A stretch of 64,000 nt of DNA. Origin: Listeria ilorinensis. Lineage in GTDB: Bacteria; Bacillota; Bacilli; Lactobacillales; Listeriaceae. The notes below the pieces were generated by a model that had not been told where the DNA came from, did no database searches, and worked only from the letters and a program-made list of their open reading frames with translations. Positions within the stretch are counted from its first letter, which is position 1. The number at the start of each line of letters is the position of its first letter. The DNA is taken from the NCBI RefSeq assembly GCF_913566895.1, contig NZ_CAJYCN010000008.1, forward strand, positions 62,001 through 126,000. The letters run 5' to 3'. The translations under genes were made by a program, and so were the position numbers. This document shows, one piece after another, positions 35,401 through 43,137 of this stretch.

Positions 35401-36918
35401 TCCAGCAGAAAGGTCTTCCATGCTGACGCCCTCTTTTTGGACCTGCTTCACTTTTGAATTCATAAACACCGTACAACGAGACCCCAGATCAACTGGTTCC
35501 TTTGCTTTAAGGGCACAGCTTGCAAAATCCTCGATTGACAAATTCAACGTTTTTGCAAAAGTTTCCAGGAACGAACCGCAACCAGCTGAACAAGCTTCAT
35601 TCAGCATCAAACTGTCGAGCGCCCCATTTTTAATCTTCATACACTTCATATCTTGCCCGCCAATATCCAGAATAAAATCAACATCCGGCAAGAATTCCCG
35701 TGCTGCGCGGTAGTGGGCCACCGTTTCGATCTCCCCAACGTCAATCTTCAGCGCTGCCTTGATTAGTGATTCCCCGTAGCCTGTAATCCCCGATTGTACA
35801 ATTCGAATGGATTCAGGCAACTGTTCATAAAGCTCACTCGTCGCATCAATAACTGACTGAAGCGGATTCCCCTTATTACTTCCATAATACGTATAAAGGA
35901 TCTCACGTTCTTGACTCATCAAAATCAGTTTTGTCGTTGTCGACCCGGCATCGATGCCCAAATAAGCATCTCCTGCATAGTCTGCTAATTCACGCCGCGG
36001 AGCTTTCATCGTGTCATGACGCTTTCTAAACTCCTCCAGATCAGCTTCATCTTCAAATAAAGCAGGCAGTGTTACTGTATCCTTTGCCATTTGTCCCAGA
36101 TCCATTTTCATCAATTTTTTGATCAGAGAATCAATGTGGAAAGGTTCATCTTCTACACCTGTAAAAGCAGTACCCAGTGCAATGAAATATTCCGCATTAT
36201 GCGGTGCGATAATTTCGTCCTCTTTCAGCTTCAATGTTTCGACAAAACGATAACGAAGCTGATCTAGAAAAGTTAAAGGCCCCCCTAAGAAAGCTACTTT
36301 TCCGCGGATAGGACGACCGCATGCCAATCCACTGATTGTTTGCGTCACAACACTTTGGAAAATGGACGCGGCTATATCTTCTTTTCTTGCACCTTCATTC
36401 AATAAAGGCTGTACATCTGTTTTCGCAAAAACACCGCACCGAGAAGCGATGGGATAAATCGTTTGAGCACCTTGTGCGTATTCATTCAATCCATTGGGAT
36501 CGGTTTGCAGTAAAGTTGCAATTTGATCGATAAAGGCACCTGTTCCGCCTGCACAAGCATTATTCATCCGCTGCTCAATTCCGCCACTGAAATAAATAAT
36601 CTTGGCATCTTCTCCGCCAAGTTCAATAACGACATCTGTTTCTGGTATGACCTGTTCTACTGCTTCTGTACAGGCAATCACTTCCTGTACAAAAGGCACG
36701 CCCAAAAATTGGGAGATGGATAACCCTGATGAACCAGTAATTTTGAACGTCATTTCCTCTGTTTGACATTTTTTCTTTAAGTCCTGCATGATTTCTAGTG
36801 TAACTTTTTTGATATCGGAATAGTGACGTCTGTATGTTTGAAAAAGAATTTCCCCTTTATCATTCAGCGCCACAGCTTTTGCCGTTGTAGAGCCGACATC
36901 TAGTCCTGCGTGAATCAT
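32485..36918 (-). CDS. Giant 2-hydroxyacyl-CoA dehydratase activator / dehydratase-like protein
   Basis: 1477 residues. Two BadF/BadG/BcrA/HgdC ATPase modules (about 3-255 and 318-575) start GLDVGSTTAKAV and GIDAGSTTTKLI; each holds candidate [4Fe-4S] cysteines (Cys122 and Cys161; Cys443, Cys447 and Cys482). A CNLCSNTC cluster at 604-611 plus Cys630 follows, then a DUF2229-like and an HgdB-like dehydratase region (TQTGGGCRATNYISM). In the family, ATP drives one-electron transfer for radical dehydration of 2-hydroxyacyl-CoA. The reaction of these fused Firmicute proteins is not known. A two-copy 16-residue repeat and a tail ending CTETDCD close the protein. Monocistronic, with its own promoter. 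Confidence 0.85.
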   Translation of the reverse strand: MIHAGLDVGSTTAKAVALNDKGEILFQTYRRHYSDIKKVTLEIMQDLKKKCQTEEMTFKITGSSGLSISQFLGVPFVQEVIACTEAVEQVIPETDVVIELGGEDAKIIYFSGGIEQRMNNACAGGTGAFIDQIATLLQTDPNGLNEYAQGAQTIYPIASRCGVFAKTDVQPLLNEGARKEDIAASIFQSVVTQTISGLACGRPIRGKVAFLGGPLTFLDQLRYRFVETLKLKEDEIIAPHNAEYFIALGTAFTGVEDEPFHIDSLIKKLMKMDLGQMAKDTVTLPALFEDEADLEEFRKRHDTMKAPRRELADYAGDAYLGIDAGSTTTKLILMSQEREILYTYYGSNKGNPLQSVIDATSELYEQLPESIRIVQSGITGYGESLIKAALKIDVGEIETVAHYRAAREFLPDVDFILDIGGQDMKCMKIKNGALDSLMLNEACSAGCGSFLETFAKTLNLSIEDFASCALKAKEPVDLGSRCTVFMNSKVKQVQKEGVSMEDLSAGLAYSVVKNALQKVIKLRSPKDIGDKVIVQGGTFYNEAVLRAFELLTEREVVRPDIAGMMGAYGAALIAKENYETGEVTEMLVLEKLRDFRAETSQSRCNLCSNTCQLTITRFDDDRAFVSGNRCERGERVESKRNVLPNVYAYKAKRIFDYKPLKKSEATRGTIGIPRALNVYENYPLWFTIFDKLGYRVQLSSKSSKNLYDKGIETIASEAVCYPAKLTHGHIMDLIRKKVDAIFYPSVVYEKPEFGEATNNFNCPVVAGYPEVIRVNVDALEEQNIPMYSPFLTLDNEKALISAMQKTFPEIPAEEMTAAVQAGLKEAEQARKDIQQEGEAALHYIEKNGIKGIVLAGHPYHIDPEVNHGIPELITMNGMAVLTEDSISHLGKIDFKLRVENQWKYHARLYRAASFTATQENLEFVQLTSFGCGLDAITTDMCQEIIEGHNKVYTLLKIDEINNLGAARIRVRSLKAAISERDKNEIKPLPMPAPKERPLFTKEMRKTYTILAPQLAPTHFALLEAAGRETGYQLEVLPAVTPRAVDEGLRYVNNDACYPAILTIGQMMDALKHGHYDLDKLAVLMTQTGGGCRATNYISMLKKALKEADMEHIPVISLNANGLEKQPGFKMTPKVLTRFMAGIALGDGLDRMLYRTRPYEVEKESANALFAEYLEKGKELMRHYSFKAYKKLAQEMVAKFDQLPITDEVKPRVGVVGEILVKFHPGANNQIVDVIEQEGGEAVVPDLSDFLLYCCYDDHFAANTFNRSKVKSFAKQSLAIPLINQFRKPVNEALRASERFTAPESIEVIAEKASKLLSLGNKMGEGWFLTGEMFELLDSDVPNIACLQPFACLPNHITGRGMIKGLKKLYPQANIMSIDYDSGSSSVNQLNRIKLMLSIAKKQLVDQGVDQKTTTQSAKTGINITIRQKVRESAPVEKIGSTVKRARESDPVGSIAKTVKSAATTAKRSESCTETDCD

Positions 36919-37003
36919 CTAACTCATCCTCTCTACTACTTGTCTTCGCTTTTTGTACTTTTCATTGCGCATTTTTTCACATTAGATTCAAAACTTTTGA
37001 TAA

Positions 37004-37053
37004 ATTATACGTAAATCTTCTTGTTTCTCAAAAATGAGTGAGTACTCACTCAT
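37004..37053 (-). promoter_or_regulatory. Promoter of the activase gene with a 20-base palindromic operator
   Basis: TTGAGA and TATAAT are spaced by 16 bases on the minus strand (37004-37031). ATGAGTGAGTACTCACTCAT (37034-37053), a perfect palindrome typical of TetR-family operators, abuts the upstream side of the -35. No TetR gene is in the window. Confidence 0.65.
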
Positions 37054-37159
37054 ATTACACACTAATAACTGAGCGCATTTATATACACTATTCATTTTAC
37101 ACGAAATTATTACTTTGTAAAGCATTTCACGAACAATATTCCTCAAAAAATTCTCCATA

Positions 37160-37244
37160 AAAAAAGAAATCCTGCGTATAGTCAGTTTCTAAAATTCAGA
37201 TATACATCGATATTTCAGAATAGCTGCTACTACTAAGGATTTCT
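37160..37244 (-). terminator. Terminator after the azoreductase gene
   Basis: AGGATTTCT (37236-37244) and AGAAATCCT (37165-37173) form a stem closing a 62-base loop, followed by T7 on the minus strand. Confidence 0.6.
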
Positions 37245-37260
37245 CAGAAAATGGTTTATT

Positions 37261-37893
37261 TTAGAAAGTTTTGGCACGTTCCGCTGCTTCTCTTTTCGCA
37301 GCTGTTACAATTTCTTCTTCCCTACTTGGGTCGTGATCGATCCCCTCCACAAAAATCGTTGGCTCTACATCTGCACCAACAAAATTCAAAATCGTTTTCA
37401 CATAGGGCTCCCCATGAGAATAATTGAATTCTAGATTAGAATAAACGCCTCCGCTGCCATGAATTTGAATCGCCTTTTTATTTTTCAAAAGACCTTCTGC
37501 ACCATGTTCGGTATAACGGAAGGTTTTCCCTGCGACGACAAATGTATCAATATAAGCTTTAAGAACAGGAGGAATGCTCAAATTCCAGAGCGGATAGACA
37601 AAAATATATTTATCAGCAGTAATAAACTGTTCTGTCAAAGCATTATAAGTCGTTAGTTTTTGCTTAAGGTTTTCTGGAAGTTCTTCAAAAGACTTTCCTG
37701 CTGCAAGAGCCTGACCGGCTTGCATAAATTCTAAATCGATCAGTGGAATATCCATTTGATACAGTTCCAGTACTTCTACTTCATCATTTGGATTGGCCAG
37801 CTGATAACTTTCTAAAAAGACACTTGCCACTTGGGCACTTCTGGAGACTTCATCTGGAAGTGGTGATGCTTTAATCATTAATACTTTTGACAA
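37261..37893 (-). CDS. FMN-dependent NADH-azoreductase
   Basis: 210 residues of the flavodoxin-like AzoR/NQO family: LSKVLMIKASPLPDEVSRS (FMN phosphate loop), FVYPLWNLSIPPVLKAYIDTFVVAGKTF and QIHGSGGVYS. It reduces azo compounds and quinones by two electrons with NADH. The TTG at 37893 is preferred, with GAGG eight bases upstream; the GTG at 37902 lies inside that ribosome site. It is divergent from manR and fits the electrophile-defence theme of the window. Confidence 0.9.
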   Translation of the reverse strand: MSKVLMIKASPLPDEVSRSAQVASVFLESYQLANPNDEVEVLELYQMDIPLIDLEFMQAGQALAAGKSFEELPENLKQKLTTYNALTEQFITADKYIFVYPLWNLSIPPVLKAYIDTFVVAGKTFRYTEHGAEGLLKNKKAIQIHGSGGVYSNLEFNYSHGEPYVKTILNFVGADVEPTIFVEGIDHDPSREEEIVTAAKREAAERAKTF

Positions 37894-37972
37894 TGTGTTC
37901 ACCTCGCGATTATTTTATTTTCATTCAATATGATAGAGCTTTCGCCTATATTCGTCAACTGAAGATTTTTCA

Positions 37973-38000
37973 TTGACATTTTCAAATATGTTGCTAAAAT
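37973..38000 (+). promoter_or_regulatory. Sigma-A promoter of manR
   Basis: TTGACA and TAAAAT are separated by 16 bases, about 80 bases before the manR ATG. Confidence 0.7.
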
Positions 38001-38016
38001 AAATACAGAAATTTCA

Positions 38017-38061
38017 AGTGTATTAAAATCCATCAATACACTAACGAATAACCAATACACT
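38017..38061. promoter_or_regulatory. Triple AGTGTATT octamer in the manR leader
   Basis: AGTGTATT at 38017-38024 and its reverse complement at 38035-38042 and 38054-38061. The same octamer occurs three times ahead of mpoA, so these are probably ManR sites used for autoregulation. Confidence 0.6.
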
Positions 38062-38078
38062 AAAAGGAGCCATTAAGC

Positions 38079-40898
38079 ATGAAGCGTATTGAAAAAATTT
38101 ATCAATACTTAGAATCCCATTCTGACAGCAACCAGATCGAGCAGCAATTAAATGAAGGAACAGGGTTTACAGCTGCCTCGGTTGCAGAAGCGCTTGGTAT
38201 TTTGCGTAATAATGTCAGTATGGAGCTGAATGAACTCCATCGACAAGGAAAAATCGTGAAAGTGATGGGCCGTCCAGTCCAGTACTTTTTGCGTGCAACC
38301 CTTGAAGAAGCCTTAAAGCGCCCCCTGTCCGAACAAGAATTGGAGTTTGAATCCAGTACAGCCTGCTTGCAGGAAATGACCCCTAGCGTCACTAAACGAA
38401 GTCCATTTGATGACCTGATTGGTGCAGATGGCAGTTTAAAAACAGCTGTTGAGCAGGCTAAAGCGGCAGTTCTTTACCCACCGAACGGGTTGCATGCCCT
38501 GATTTTAGGTCAAACCGGTGTCGGTAAAACCCTTTTTGCCAATCTGATGTATCGTTTTTCTGTACATGCTGATAGGTTGCCTGATTCAGCTCCCTTTATC
38601 ATTTTCAACTGTGCGGACTATTATAATAATCCACAACTCCTGATGAGTCACATTTTTGGTCATATCAAAGGGGCTTTTACAGGGGCAGACTCGGAAAAAG
38701 AAGGGCTTGTTGAAAAAGCAAACGGAGGGATCCTTTTTCTGGATGAAATCCATCGTTTGCCACCTGAAGGGCAGGAAATGATTTTTTATCTGATGGATTC
38801 AGGTACTTTTAATAAACTTGGGGAAACAGAGCGTAAACGAAAATCCAATGTGTTGATTATCGGCGCAACGACTGAAGCACCAGAATCTTCCTTATTAAAT
38901 ACTTTTGTCCGTCGAATCCCGATTATTATTTCACTACCTTCTTTAGAAGAACGGACAGCTAAAGAACGTGTGGAACTCCTGACCTATCTACTTTCAAGTG
39001 AAGCGCACCGGGTCAATAAACCGATCCGCATTGAAGATGAAGCGGCCAAAGCCCTGCTCGGCAACACTTCTTCCGGCAATATCGGTCAGCTGAAATCCAA
39101 TATCCAACTCGTCTGTGCACAAGGCTTTTTGAACAGCTTTGATAAGAATGATGAGATTCTGATTGATTTTAAGACACTACCTATCAATATTAAAGACGGC
39201 TTTTTCCATTTTAGCGGCAGACGCAAAGAACTGCAGGAGATTTCCGAATATCTGGAGCCGTACACGACCATCTTGCCTGAGCCCAACAAAACATTGATTC
39301 TTTCTGATGAATACGAACCAAATTTCAATCTTTATAAAATCATTGAGGATAAAGCAGCAATTCTAATGGATCAGGGTGTGGAAGATGATGATATCAAAAA
39401 ATTCATCACAATGGATATCGATATTCATTTGAATAGCTTCTATAACAAGTTCAAAAATACCATTCAAACACGCGAAAATATTTTAAAAATCGTGAATGAA
39501 GACATCCTTAATTTTGCTGAGGATATGCAGCTTCGGATTGAACAGCATCTGGGGAAAAAGTTGAATGAACGCTTTATTCTCGCCTTTAGTCTCCACCTTA
39601 CTTCCTTTATCAAACGAGTAGAAAGCAACAAACCGCTCAAATATACGAATATCGAAAATGTCGTCAATGATAAACCGGAAGCCTATGAAATTTCCTGTGA
39701 AATCAAAGAAGACATCGAAAAAGCTTTCCACATCCGCGTTCCTAATATGGAAGTCATGTATTTGACACTACTCATCAGCTCTCTTTTAAAGGAACATGAA
39801 AATGCTCGTGTAGCCGTACTCGTCGCAGCTCACGGAAACAACACTGCTACCAGCATGGTCAATGTGGCCAAAAAGCTGCTAGGTGAAGGGCTTGCAGAAG
39901 GGATCGACATGCCGCTTGATCAAAGTCCAAAAATCGTTCTCGACAAGCTGACCGAACGCGCCAAGGAAATGGATATGGGACGCGGTGTGCTCCTTCTAGT
40001 CGATATGGGGTCTCTGACCAGTTTTGCTCCTGTTATTACAGAACGAACTGGCATCCCTGTCCGCTCGATTGATATGGTTTCTACAGCAACAGTCATCGAA
40101 GCGGTCCGCAAATCCAATATTCTCGATATGGATTTGAGCAGTATTTACGACTCGCTGAAAGATTTCCGCGGTTATGGCGGCTACACGTCCAAAGAAGAAG
40201 ATGCGCTCAGTCCTTCCAAACCACATGCTATTGTAACTATTTGTGCGACCGGTGAAGGAACCGCTGAAAAGCTGCAGGAATTTATTGAGAATATTTTAGA
40301 TTCGATTACAACGGATCCGATCAAGGTGATTCCGATTGGGGTTCACGAGATGGATACACAACTAAGTACACTTCAAGAAGAAAATGATATCCTGATGGCA
40401 GTGGGAATTGAAGATCCGGAAATCCAGATTCCCTTTATCCCACTTGAACGTCTATTTGCCAGTGATGGCGAGGAGCAACTTGTAAGCCTCGTCAAGCAAC
40501 GCAATATTTTCATTAAAAAAAGTGAAACAAACCGCATTACTCGTGAAGTCATCGAAAACAGCTTGAGTGAATTTTTGACTTATTTAAATCCCAAAAAAAC
40601 GGTCGATTTACTACTGAGCTTCGGGAAAAAGCTAGAAACCTATCTCGGATATACGTTTGATAATACATTTAAAATCAATCTGCTAGTCCATGTCGGATGT
40701 GCACTTGAGCGGATGGTTCTGAACGACGGACTGATTTACAGAGAGGAACGCGAAATGCTTGACTCTGATTGTTTCAATGCTCTTATCAAAACAAATCACG
40801 AAATCATTCAGCGGATGAATCTATCACTGACAGAAGATGAACTTTGCTACATTTATGATATTATTATTTCATTTGAAGAACAAACGATCTCTAATTAA
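38079..40898 (+). CDS. manR: Sigma54-dependent activator of the mannose PTS (LevR family)
   Basis: 939 residues. N-terminal winged helix (about 1-75), then an AAA+ domain with Walker A GQTGVGKT (144-151), the sigma54-contacting GAFTGA loop (198-203) and LFLDEI. PTS-regulated modules follow: PRD1 (His506 in FSLHLTSF), an EIIA-Man-like domain (His585 in VAAHGNNTAT), an EIIB-like segment and PRD2 (His871 in LLVHVGC). In Listeria ManR drives mannose/glucose PTS genes from sigma54 promoters, its activity set by PTS phosphorylation. ATG with AAAGGAG upstream. The consensus -24/-12 promoter 250 bases downstream is the evident target. Confidence 0.95.
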   Translation: MKRIEKIYQYLESHSDSNQIEQQLNEGTGFTAASVAEALGILRNNVSMELNELHRQGKIVKVMGRPVQYFLRATLEEALKRPLSEQELEFESSTACLQEMTPSVTKRSPFDDLIGADGSLKTAVEQAKAAVLYPPNGLHALILGQTGVGKTLFANLMYRFSVHADRLPDSAPFIIFNCADYYNNPQLLMSHIFGHIKGAFTGADSEKEGLVEKANGGILFLDEIHRLPPEGQEMIFYLMDSGTFNKLGETERKRKSNVLIIGATTEAPESSLLNTFVRRIPIIISLPSLEERTAKERVELLTYLLSSEAHRVNKPIRIEDEAAKALLGNTSSGNIGQLKSNIQLVCAQGFLNSFDKNDEILIDFKTLPINIKDGFFHFSGRRKELQEISEYLEPYTTILPEPNKTLILSDEYEPNFNLYKIIEDKAAILMDQGVEDDDIKKFITMDIDIHLNSFYNKFKNTIQTRENILKIVNEDILNFAEDMQLRIEQHLGKKLNERFILAFSLHLTSFIKRVESNKPLKYTNIENVVNDKPEAYEISCEIKEDIEKAFHIRVPNMEVMYLTLLISSLLKEHENARVAVLVAAHGNNTATSMVNVAKKLLGEGLAEGIDMPLDQSPKIVLDKLTERAKEMDMGRGVLLLVDMGSLTSFAPVITERTGIPVRSIDMVSTATVIEAVRKSNILDMDLSSIYDSLKDFRGYGGYTSKEEDALSPSKPHAIVTICATGEGTAEKLQEFIENILDSITTDPIKVIPIGVHEMDTQLSTLQEENDILMAVGIEDPEIQIPFIPLERLFASDGEEQLVSLVKQRNIFIKKSETNRITREVIENSLSEFLTYLNPKKTVDLLLSFGKKLETYLGYTFDNTFKINLLVHVGCALERMVLNDGLIYREEREMLDSDCFNALIKTNHEIIQRMNLSLTEDELCYIYDIIISFEEQTISN

Positions 40899-40904
40899 AC
40901 CTGT

Positions 40905-40943
40905 AAGACACTTTCCAAGAAAATTTTGAAAGTGTCTTTTTTA
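40905..40943 (+). terminator. Terminator of manR
   Basis: AAGACACTTTC (40905-40915) pairs with GAAAGTGTCTT (40929-40939), followed by a T-run. Confidence 0.85.
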
Positions 40944-40948
40944 TATTT

Positions 40949-41116
40949 AGTGTATTAACTGACTTTTCTCCCCATGTTTTTCTTTTTTTTCAGAGGGTAA
41001 TGATAATTGTAGTTTTGCTTATTAAATACCAAAGTTAGTGTATTATTTGAAGGCTTTTCTGTATCAATTTATTAATTTTAGTGATTTTATAATCGTAAAA
41101 AAACAAGTAATACACT
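40949..41116. promoter_or_regulatory. Candidate ManR upstream activating sites for mpoA
   Basis: Three copies of the octamer AGTGTATT: 40949-40956 and 41037-41044 forward, and 41109-41116 reverse. The shared longer form is TAGTGTATTA or AAGTGTATTA. They lie about 40 to 205 bases upstream of the sigma54 promoter, as expected for an enhancer-binding activator. Confidence 0.6.
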
Positions 41117-41153
41117 TACTTTAATAAAGGAGGCTGAAATAATACGCTAAACT

Positions 41154-41170
41154 TGGCACGCTTCTTGCTT
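41154..41170 (+). promoter_or_regulatory. Sigma54 (-24/-12) promoter of mpoABCD
   Basis: TGGCAC-GCTTC-TTGCTT matches the sigma54 consensus TGGCAC-N5-TTGCW without mismatch, 46 bases before the mpoA ATG. Confidence 0.95.
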
Positions 41171-41215
41171 ATATAAAAGCAGGATAATCATTCAATGGAG
41201 TTAGGAGGAGATTTT

Positions 41216-41647
41216 ATGCCAGTAGGAATTATCATTGGTACACATGGGGAAGCAGCACGAGAATTGCTGAAATCAGCAGAAATGATTATCGGCGCACAAG
41301 AAAATGTTGCCTACATTACCTTTGTGCCGGGTGAAAATACGGATACGTTAATTACCAAGTTTAACGAAAAACTCGAAGAAATCAACACTGCTGAAGGTGT
41401 GATCTTTATGGTCGACTTGTTTGGCGGAAGTCCATACAATGCGGCTAGTCAAATCGCTTTGCCAGCAGATAATATGGATGTCGTAACAGGTGTTAATATT
41501 CCCATGTTGCTTGAAACGCTTTCAATGCGTGCTGCCACTGGATATGCAGATTTGATTGATACTGCAATCAACGCCGGATCAGGCGGAGTTAGATCCTTAA
41601 AACAATCACTACCAAAAAATGAAGATACTGAGGAGGACGAATTATAA
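41216..41647 (+). CDS. mpoA: Mannose-family PTS EIIA component
   Basis: 143 residues. MPVGIIIGTHGEAARELLKSAEM carries the phosphorylated His10, and VDLFGGSPYNAA follows, as in EIIA-Man. It passes phosphate from HPr to EIIB. ATG 41216 has AGGAGG seven bases upstream; the reading from 41195 does not. EIIA and EIIB are separate proteins here, as in Listeria mpo and unlike mpt. The stop and the mpoB start share one base (TAATG). Confidence 0.95.
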   Translation: MPVGIIIGTHGEAARELLKSAEMIIGAQENVAYITFVPGENTDTLITKFNEKLEEINTAEGVIFMVDLFGGSPYNAASQIALPADNMDVVTGVNIPMLLETLSMRAATGYADLIDTAINAGSGGVRSLKQSLPKNEDTEEDEL

Positions 41648-42132
41648 TGGATATTCGTTTAGCTAGAATTGATGACCGTCTTATTCACGGTCAAGTTGCC
41701 ACTGTTTGGACAAAGGAAACACAAGTACAACGGATCATCGTAATCAATGATGATGTGGCCAAAGATGAAGTTCGTAAAACTTTGCTTACACAGGTTGCTC
41801 CTCCTGGGGTAAAAGCCAGTGTTGTAGATGTAGCAAAAGGCATCCGGGTCTATAACAATCCTAAATACGAAACAACACCTGTTATGTTCCTATTCACAAA
41901 CCCTACAGATGTACTGACACTTGTAGAAGCAGGCGTTGACATCAAGAGTGTCAACATTGGCGGTATGGCATTCCGTGAAGGCAAGCATATGATCACGAAC
42001 GCTGTTTCTGTCAACGAAGAGGATGAAAAAGCTTTCCGCGAACTTGATAAACGCGGCATCGAACTTGAAATCCGTAAAGTTGCATCTGATAGCAAAGTCA
42101 AATTAATTCCGCTTCTTGATAAAGACAAATAA
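41647..42132 (+). CDS. mpoB: Mannose-family PTS EIIB component
   Basis: 161 residues with DIRLARIDDRLIHGQVATVW, His14 being the phosphorylation site of EIIB-Man. It transfers phosphate to the sugar entering through EIICD. In related Listeria Mpo systems EIIB influences ManR through PRD2 phosphorylation. It overlaps mpoA by one base. A 166-base gap with a hairpin separates it from mpoC. Confidence 0.95.
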   Translation: MDIRLARIDDRLIHGQVATVWTKETQVQRIIVINDDVAKDEVRKTLLTQVAPPGVKASVVDVAKGIRVYNNPKYETTPVMFLFTNPTDVLTLVEAGVDIKSVNIGGMAFREGKHMITNAVSVNEEDEKAFRELDKRGIELEIRKVASDSKVKLIPLLDKDK

Positions 42133-42298
42133 GATGGGACATCTTGCTTGCGTAGAGCTGCCAAATTGTCAGCTCTCTCGCTTAAGCAGTTTTGAATATT
42201 CAAGATGAAATCAAAGGGGTGATTTATCAAAAAATTCCACTCAAAGTTGATTTTCAGTACTTATTTATTATTCATTAAAAATCGGGAGGGAAAAAAAC
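42133..42298 (+). other. Intercistronic hairpin region between mpoB and mpoC
   Basis: 166 bases inside the operon. AGAGCTG and CAGCTCT form a stable stem, extended by GCG/CGC, without a T-run. It could be a processing or stability element that makes EIIAB and EIICD levels differ. The ribosome site CGGGAGGG precedes mpoC. Confidence 0.5.
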
Positions 42299-43120
42299 AT
42301 GTCAGCAATACAATTAATTCTTGTATTCTTAGTTTCCTGTATCAGTGGTATGGGGAGTATCTTGGATGAATGGCAAACACACCGTCCACTCATTGCATGT
42401 ACGCTGATCGGTCTCGTACTAGGAGACATTACCACAGGTATTATCATCGGGGGTACACTTGAAATGATCGCGCTCGGCTGGATGAACATCGGAGCCGCGG
42501 TTGCACCAGATGCTGCACTAGCTTCCATTATTTCTACAATTCTAGTTATCACAGGGGGACAAGATATCAGTGTTGGTATCTCGCTCGCTATTCCGCTAGC
42601 TGCCCTTGGTCAAGTACTTACAATTTTAGTTCGTACAATCACTGTCGCTTTCCAACATATGGCCGATAAAGCCGGAGAGAACGGTAATTTACGAAGTCTC
42701 GACTGGATACATGTTTCTGCACTCGTCTTACAAGCAATGCGTATTGCAATTCCTGCAGTTATTGTCGCTGTAACAGTTGGTACATCTACAGTTGAATCAC
42801 TACTAAATGCAATTCCAGATGTTATCGTTCAAGGTTTGAATGTTGCCGGCGGATTTATCGTGGTTGTTGGTTACGCAATGGTTATCAATATGATGCAAGC
42901 TCGTTACTTAATGCCTTTCTTCTTCTTAGGATTTGTCGTAGCTGCATTCACACAATTCAACTTAGTTGCACTAGGTGTTTTGGGTCTTGTTGCCGCAATT
43001 GTTTACATTCAACTTAGCCCTAAATATACAGTTAAAGCAGCAATTGAAGAATATGGCGGAGGTCTCTCGAGAAGGTCCGGCAGTGCCGATGATGATCTCG
43101 ATGATGACCTAGACGACTAA
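42299..43120 (+). CDS. mpoC: Mannose-family PTS EIIC component
   Basis: 273 residues, a membrane protein of the EIIC-Man (sorbose) family: GMGSILDEWQTHRPLIACTLIGLVLGD and GGTLEMIALGWMNIGAAVAPDAALAS. It forms the sugar channel with EIID. The hydrophilic tail is rich in Asp. mpoD begins 17 bases downstream. The sugar is probably mannose or glucose, by homology. Confidence 0.95.
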   Translation: MSAIQLILVFLVSCISGMGSILDEWQTHRPLIACTLIGLVLGDITTGIIIGGTLEMIALGWMNIGAAVAPDAALASIISTILVITGGQDISVGISLAIPLAALGQVLTILVRTITVAFQHMADKAGENGNLRSLDWIHVSALVLQAMRIAIPAVIVAVTVGTSTVESLLNAIPDVIVQGLNVAGGFIVVVGYAMVINMMQARYLMPFFFLGFVVAAFTQFNLVALGVLGLVAAIVYIQLSPKYTVKAAIEEYGGGLSRRSGSADDDLDDDLDD

Positions 43121-43137
43121 GAGAGGGGGAAAAAATC

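Noticed and set aside
32795-36723. Several plus-strand open frames inside the activase gene
   Set aside because: They are shadows of the minus-strand gene, which has the family motifs and codon pattern throughout.
37115-37129. CcpA site TTGTAAAGCATTTCA in the gap before the azoreductase end
   Set aside because: The central CG of the cre consensus is reversed to GC, and the site is not near a promoter start.
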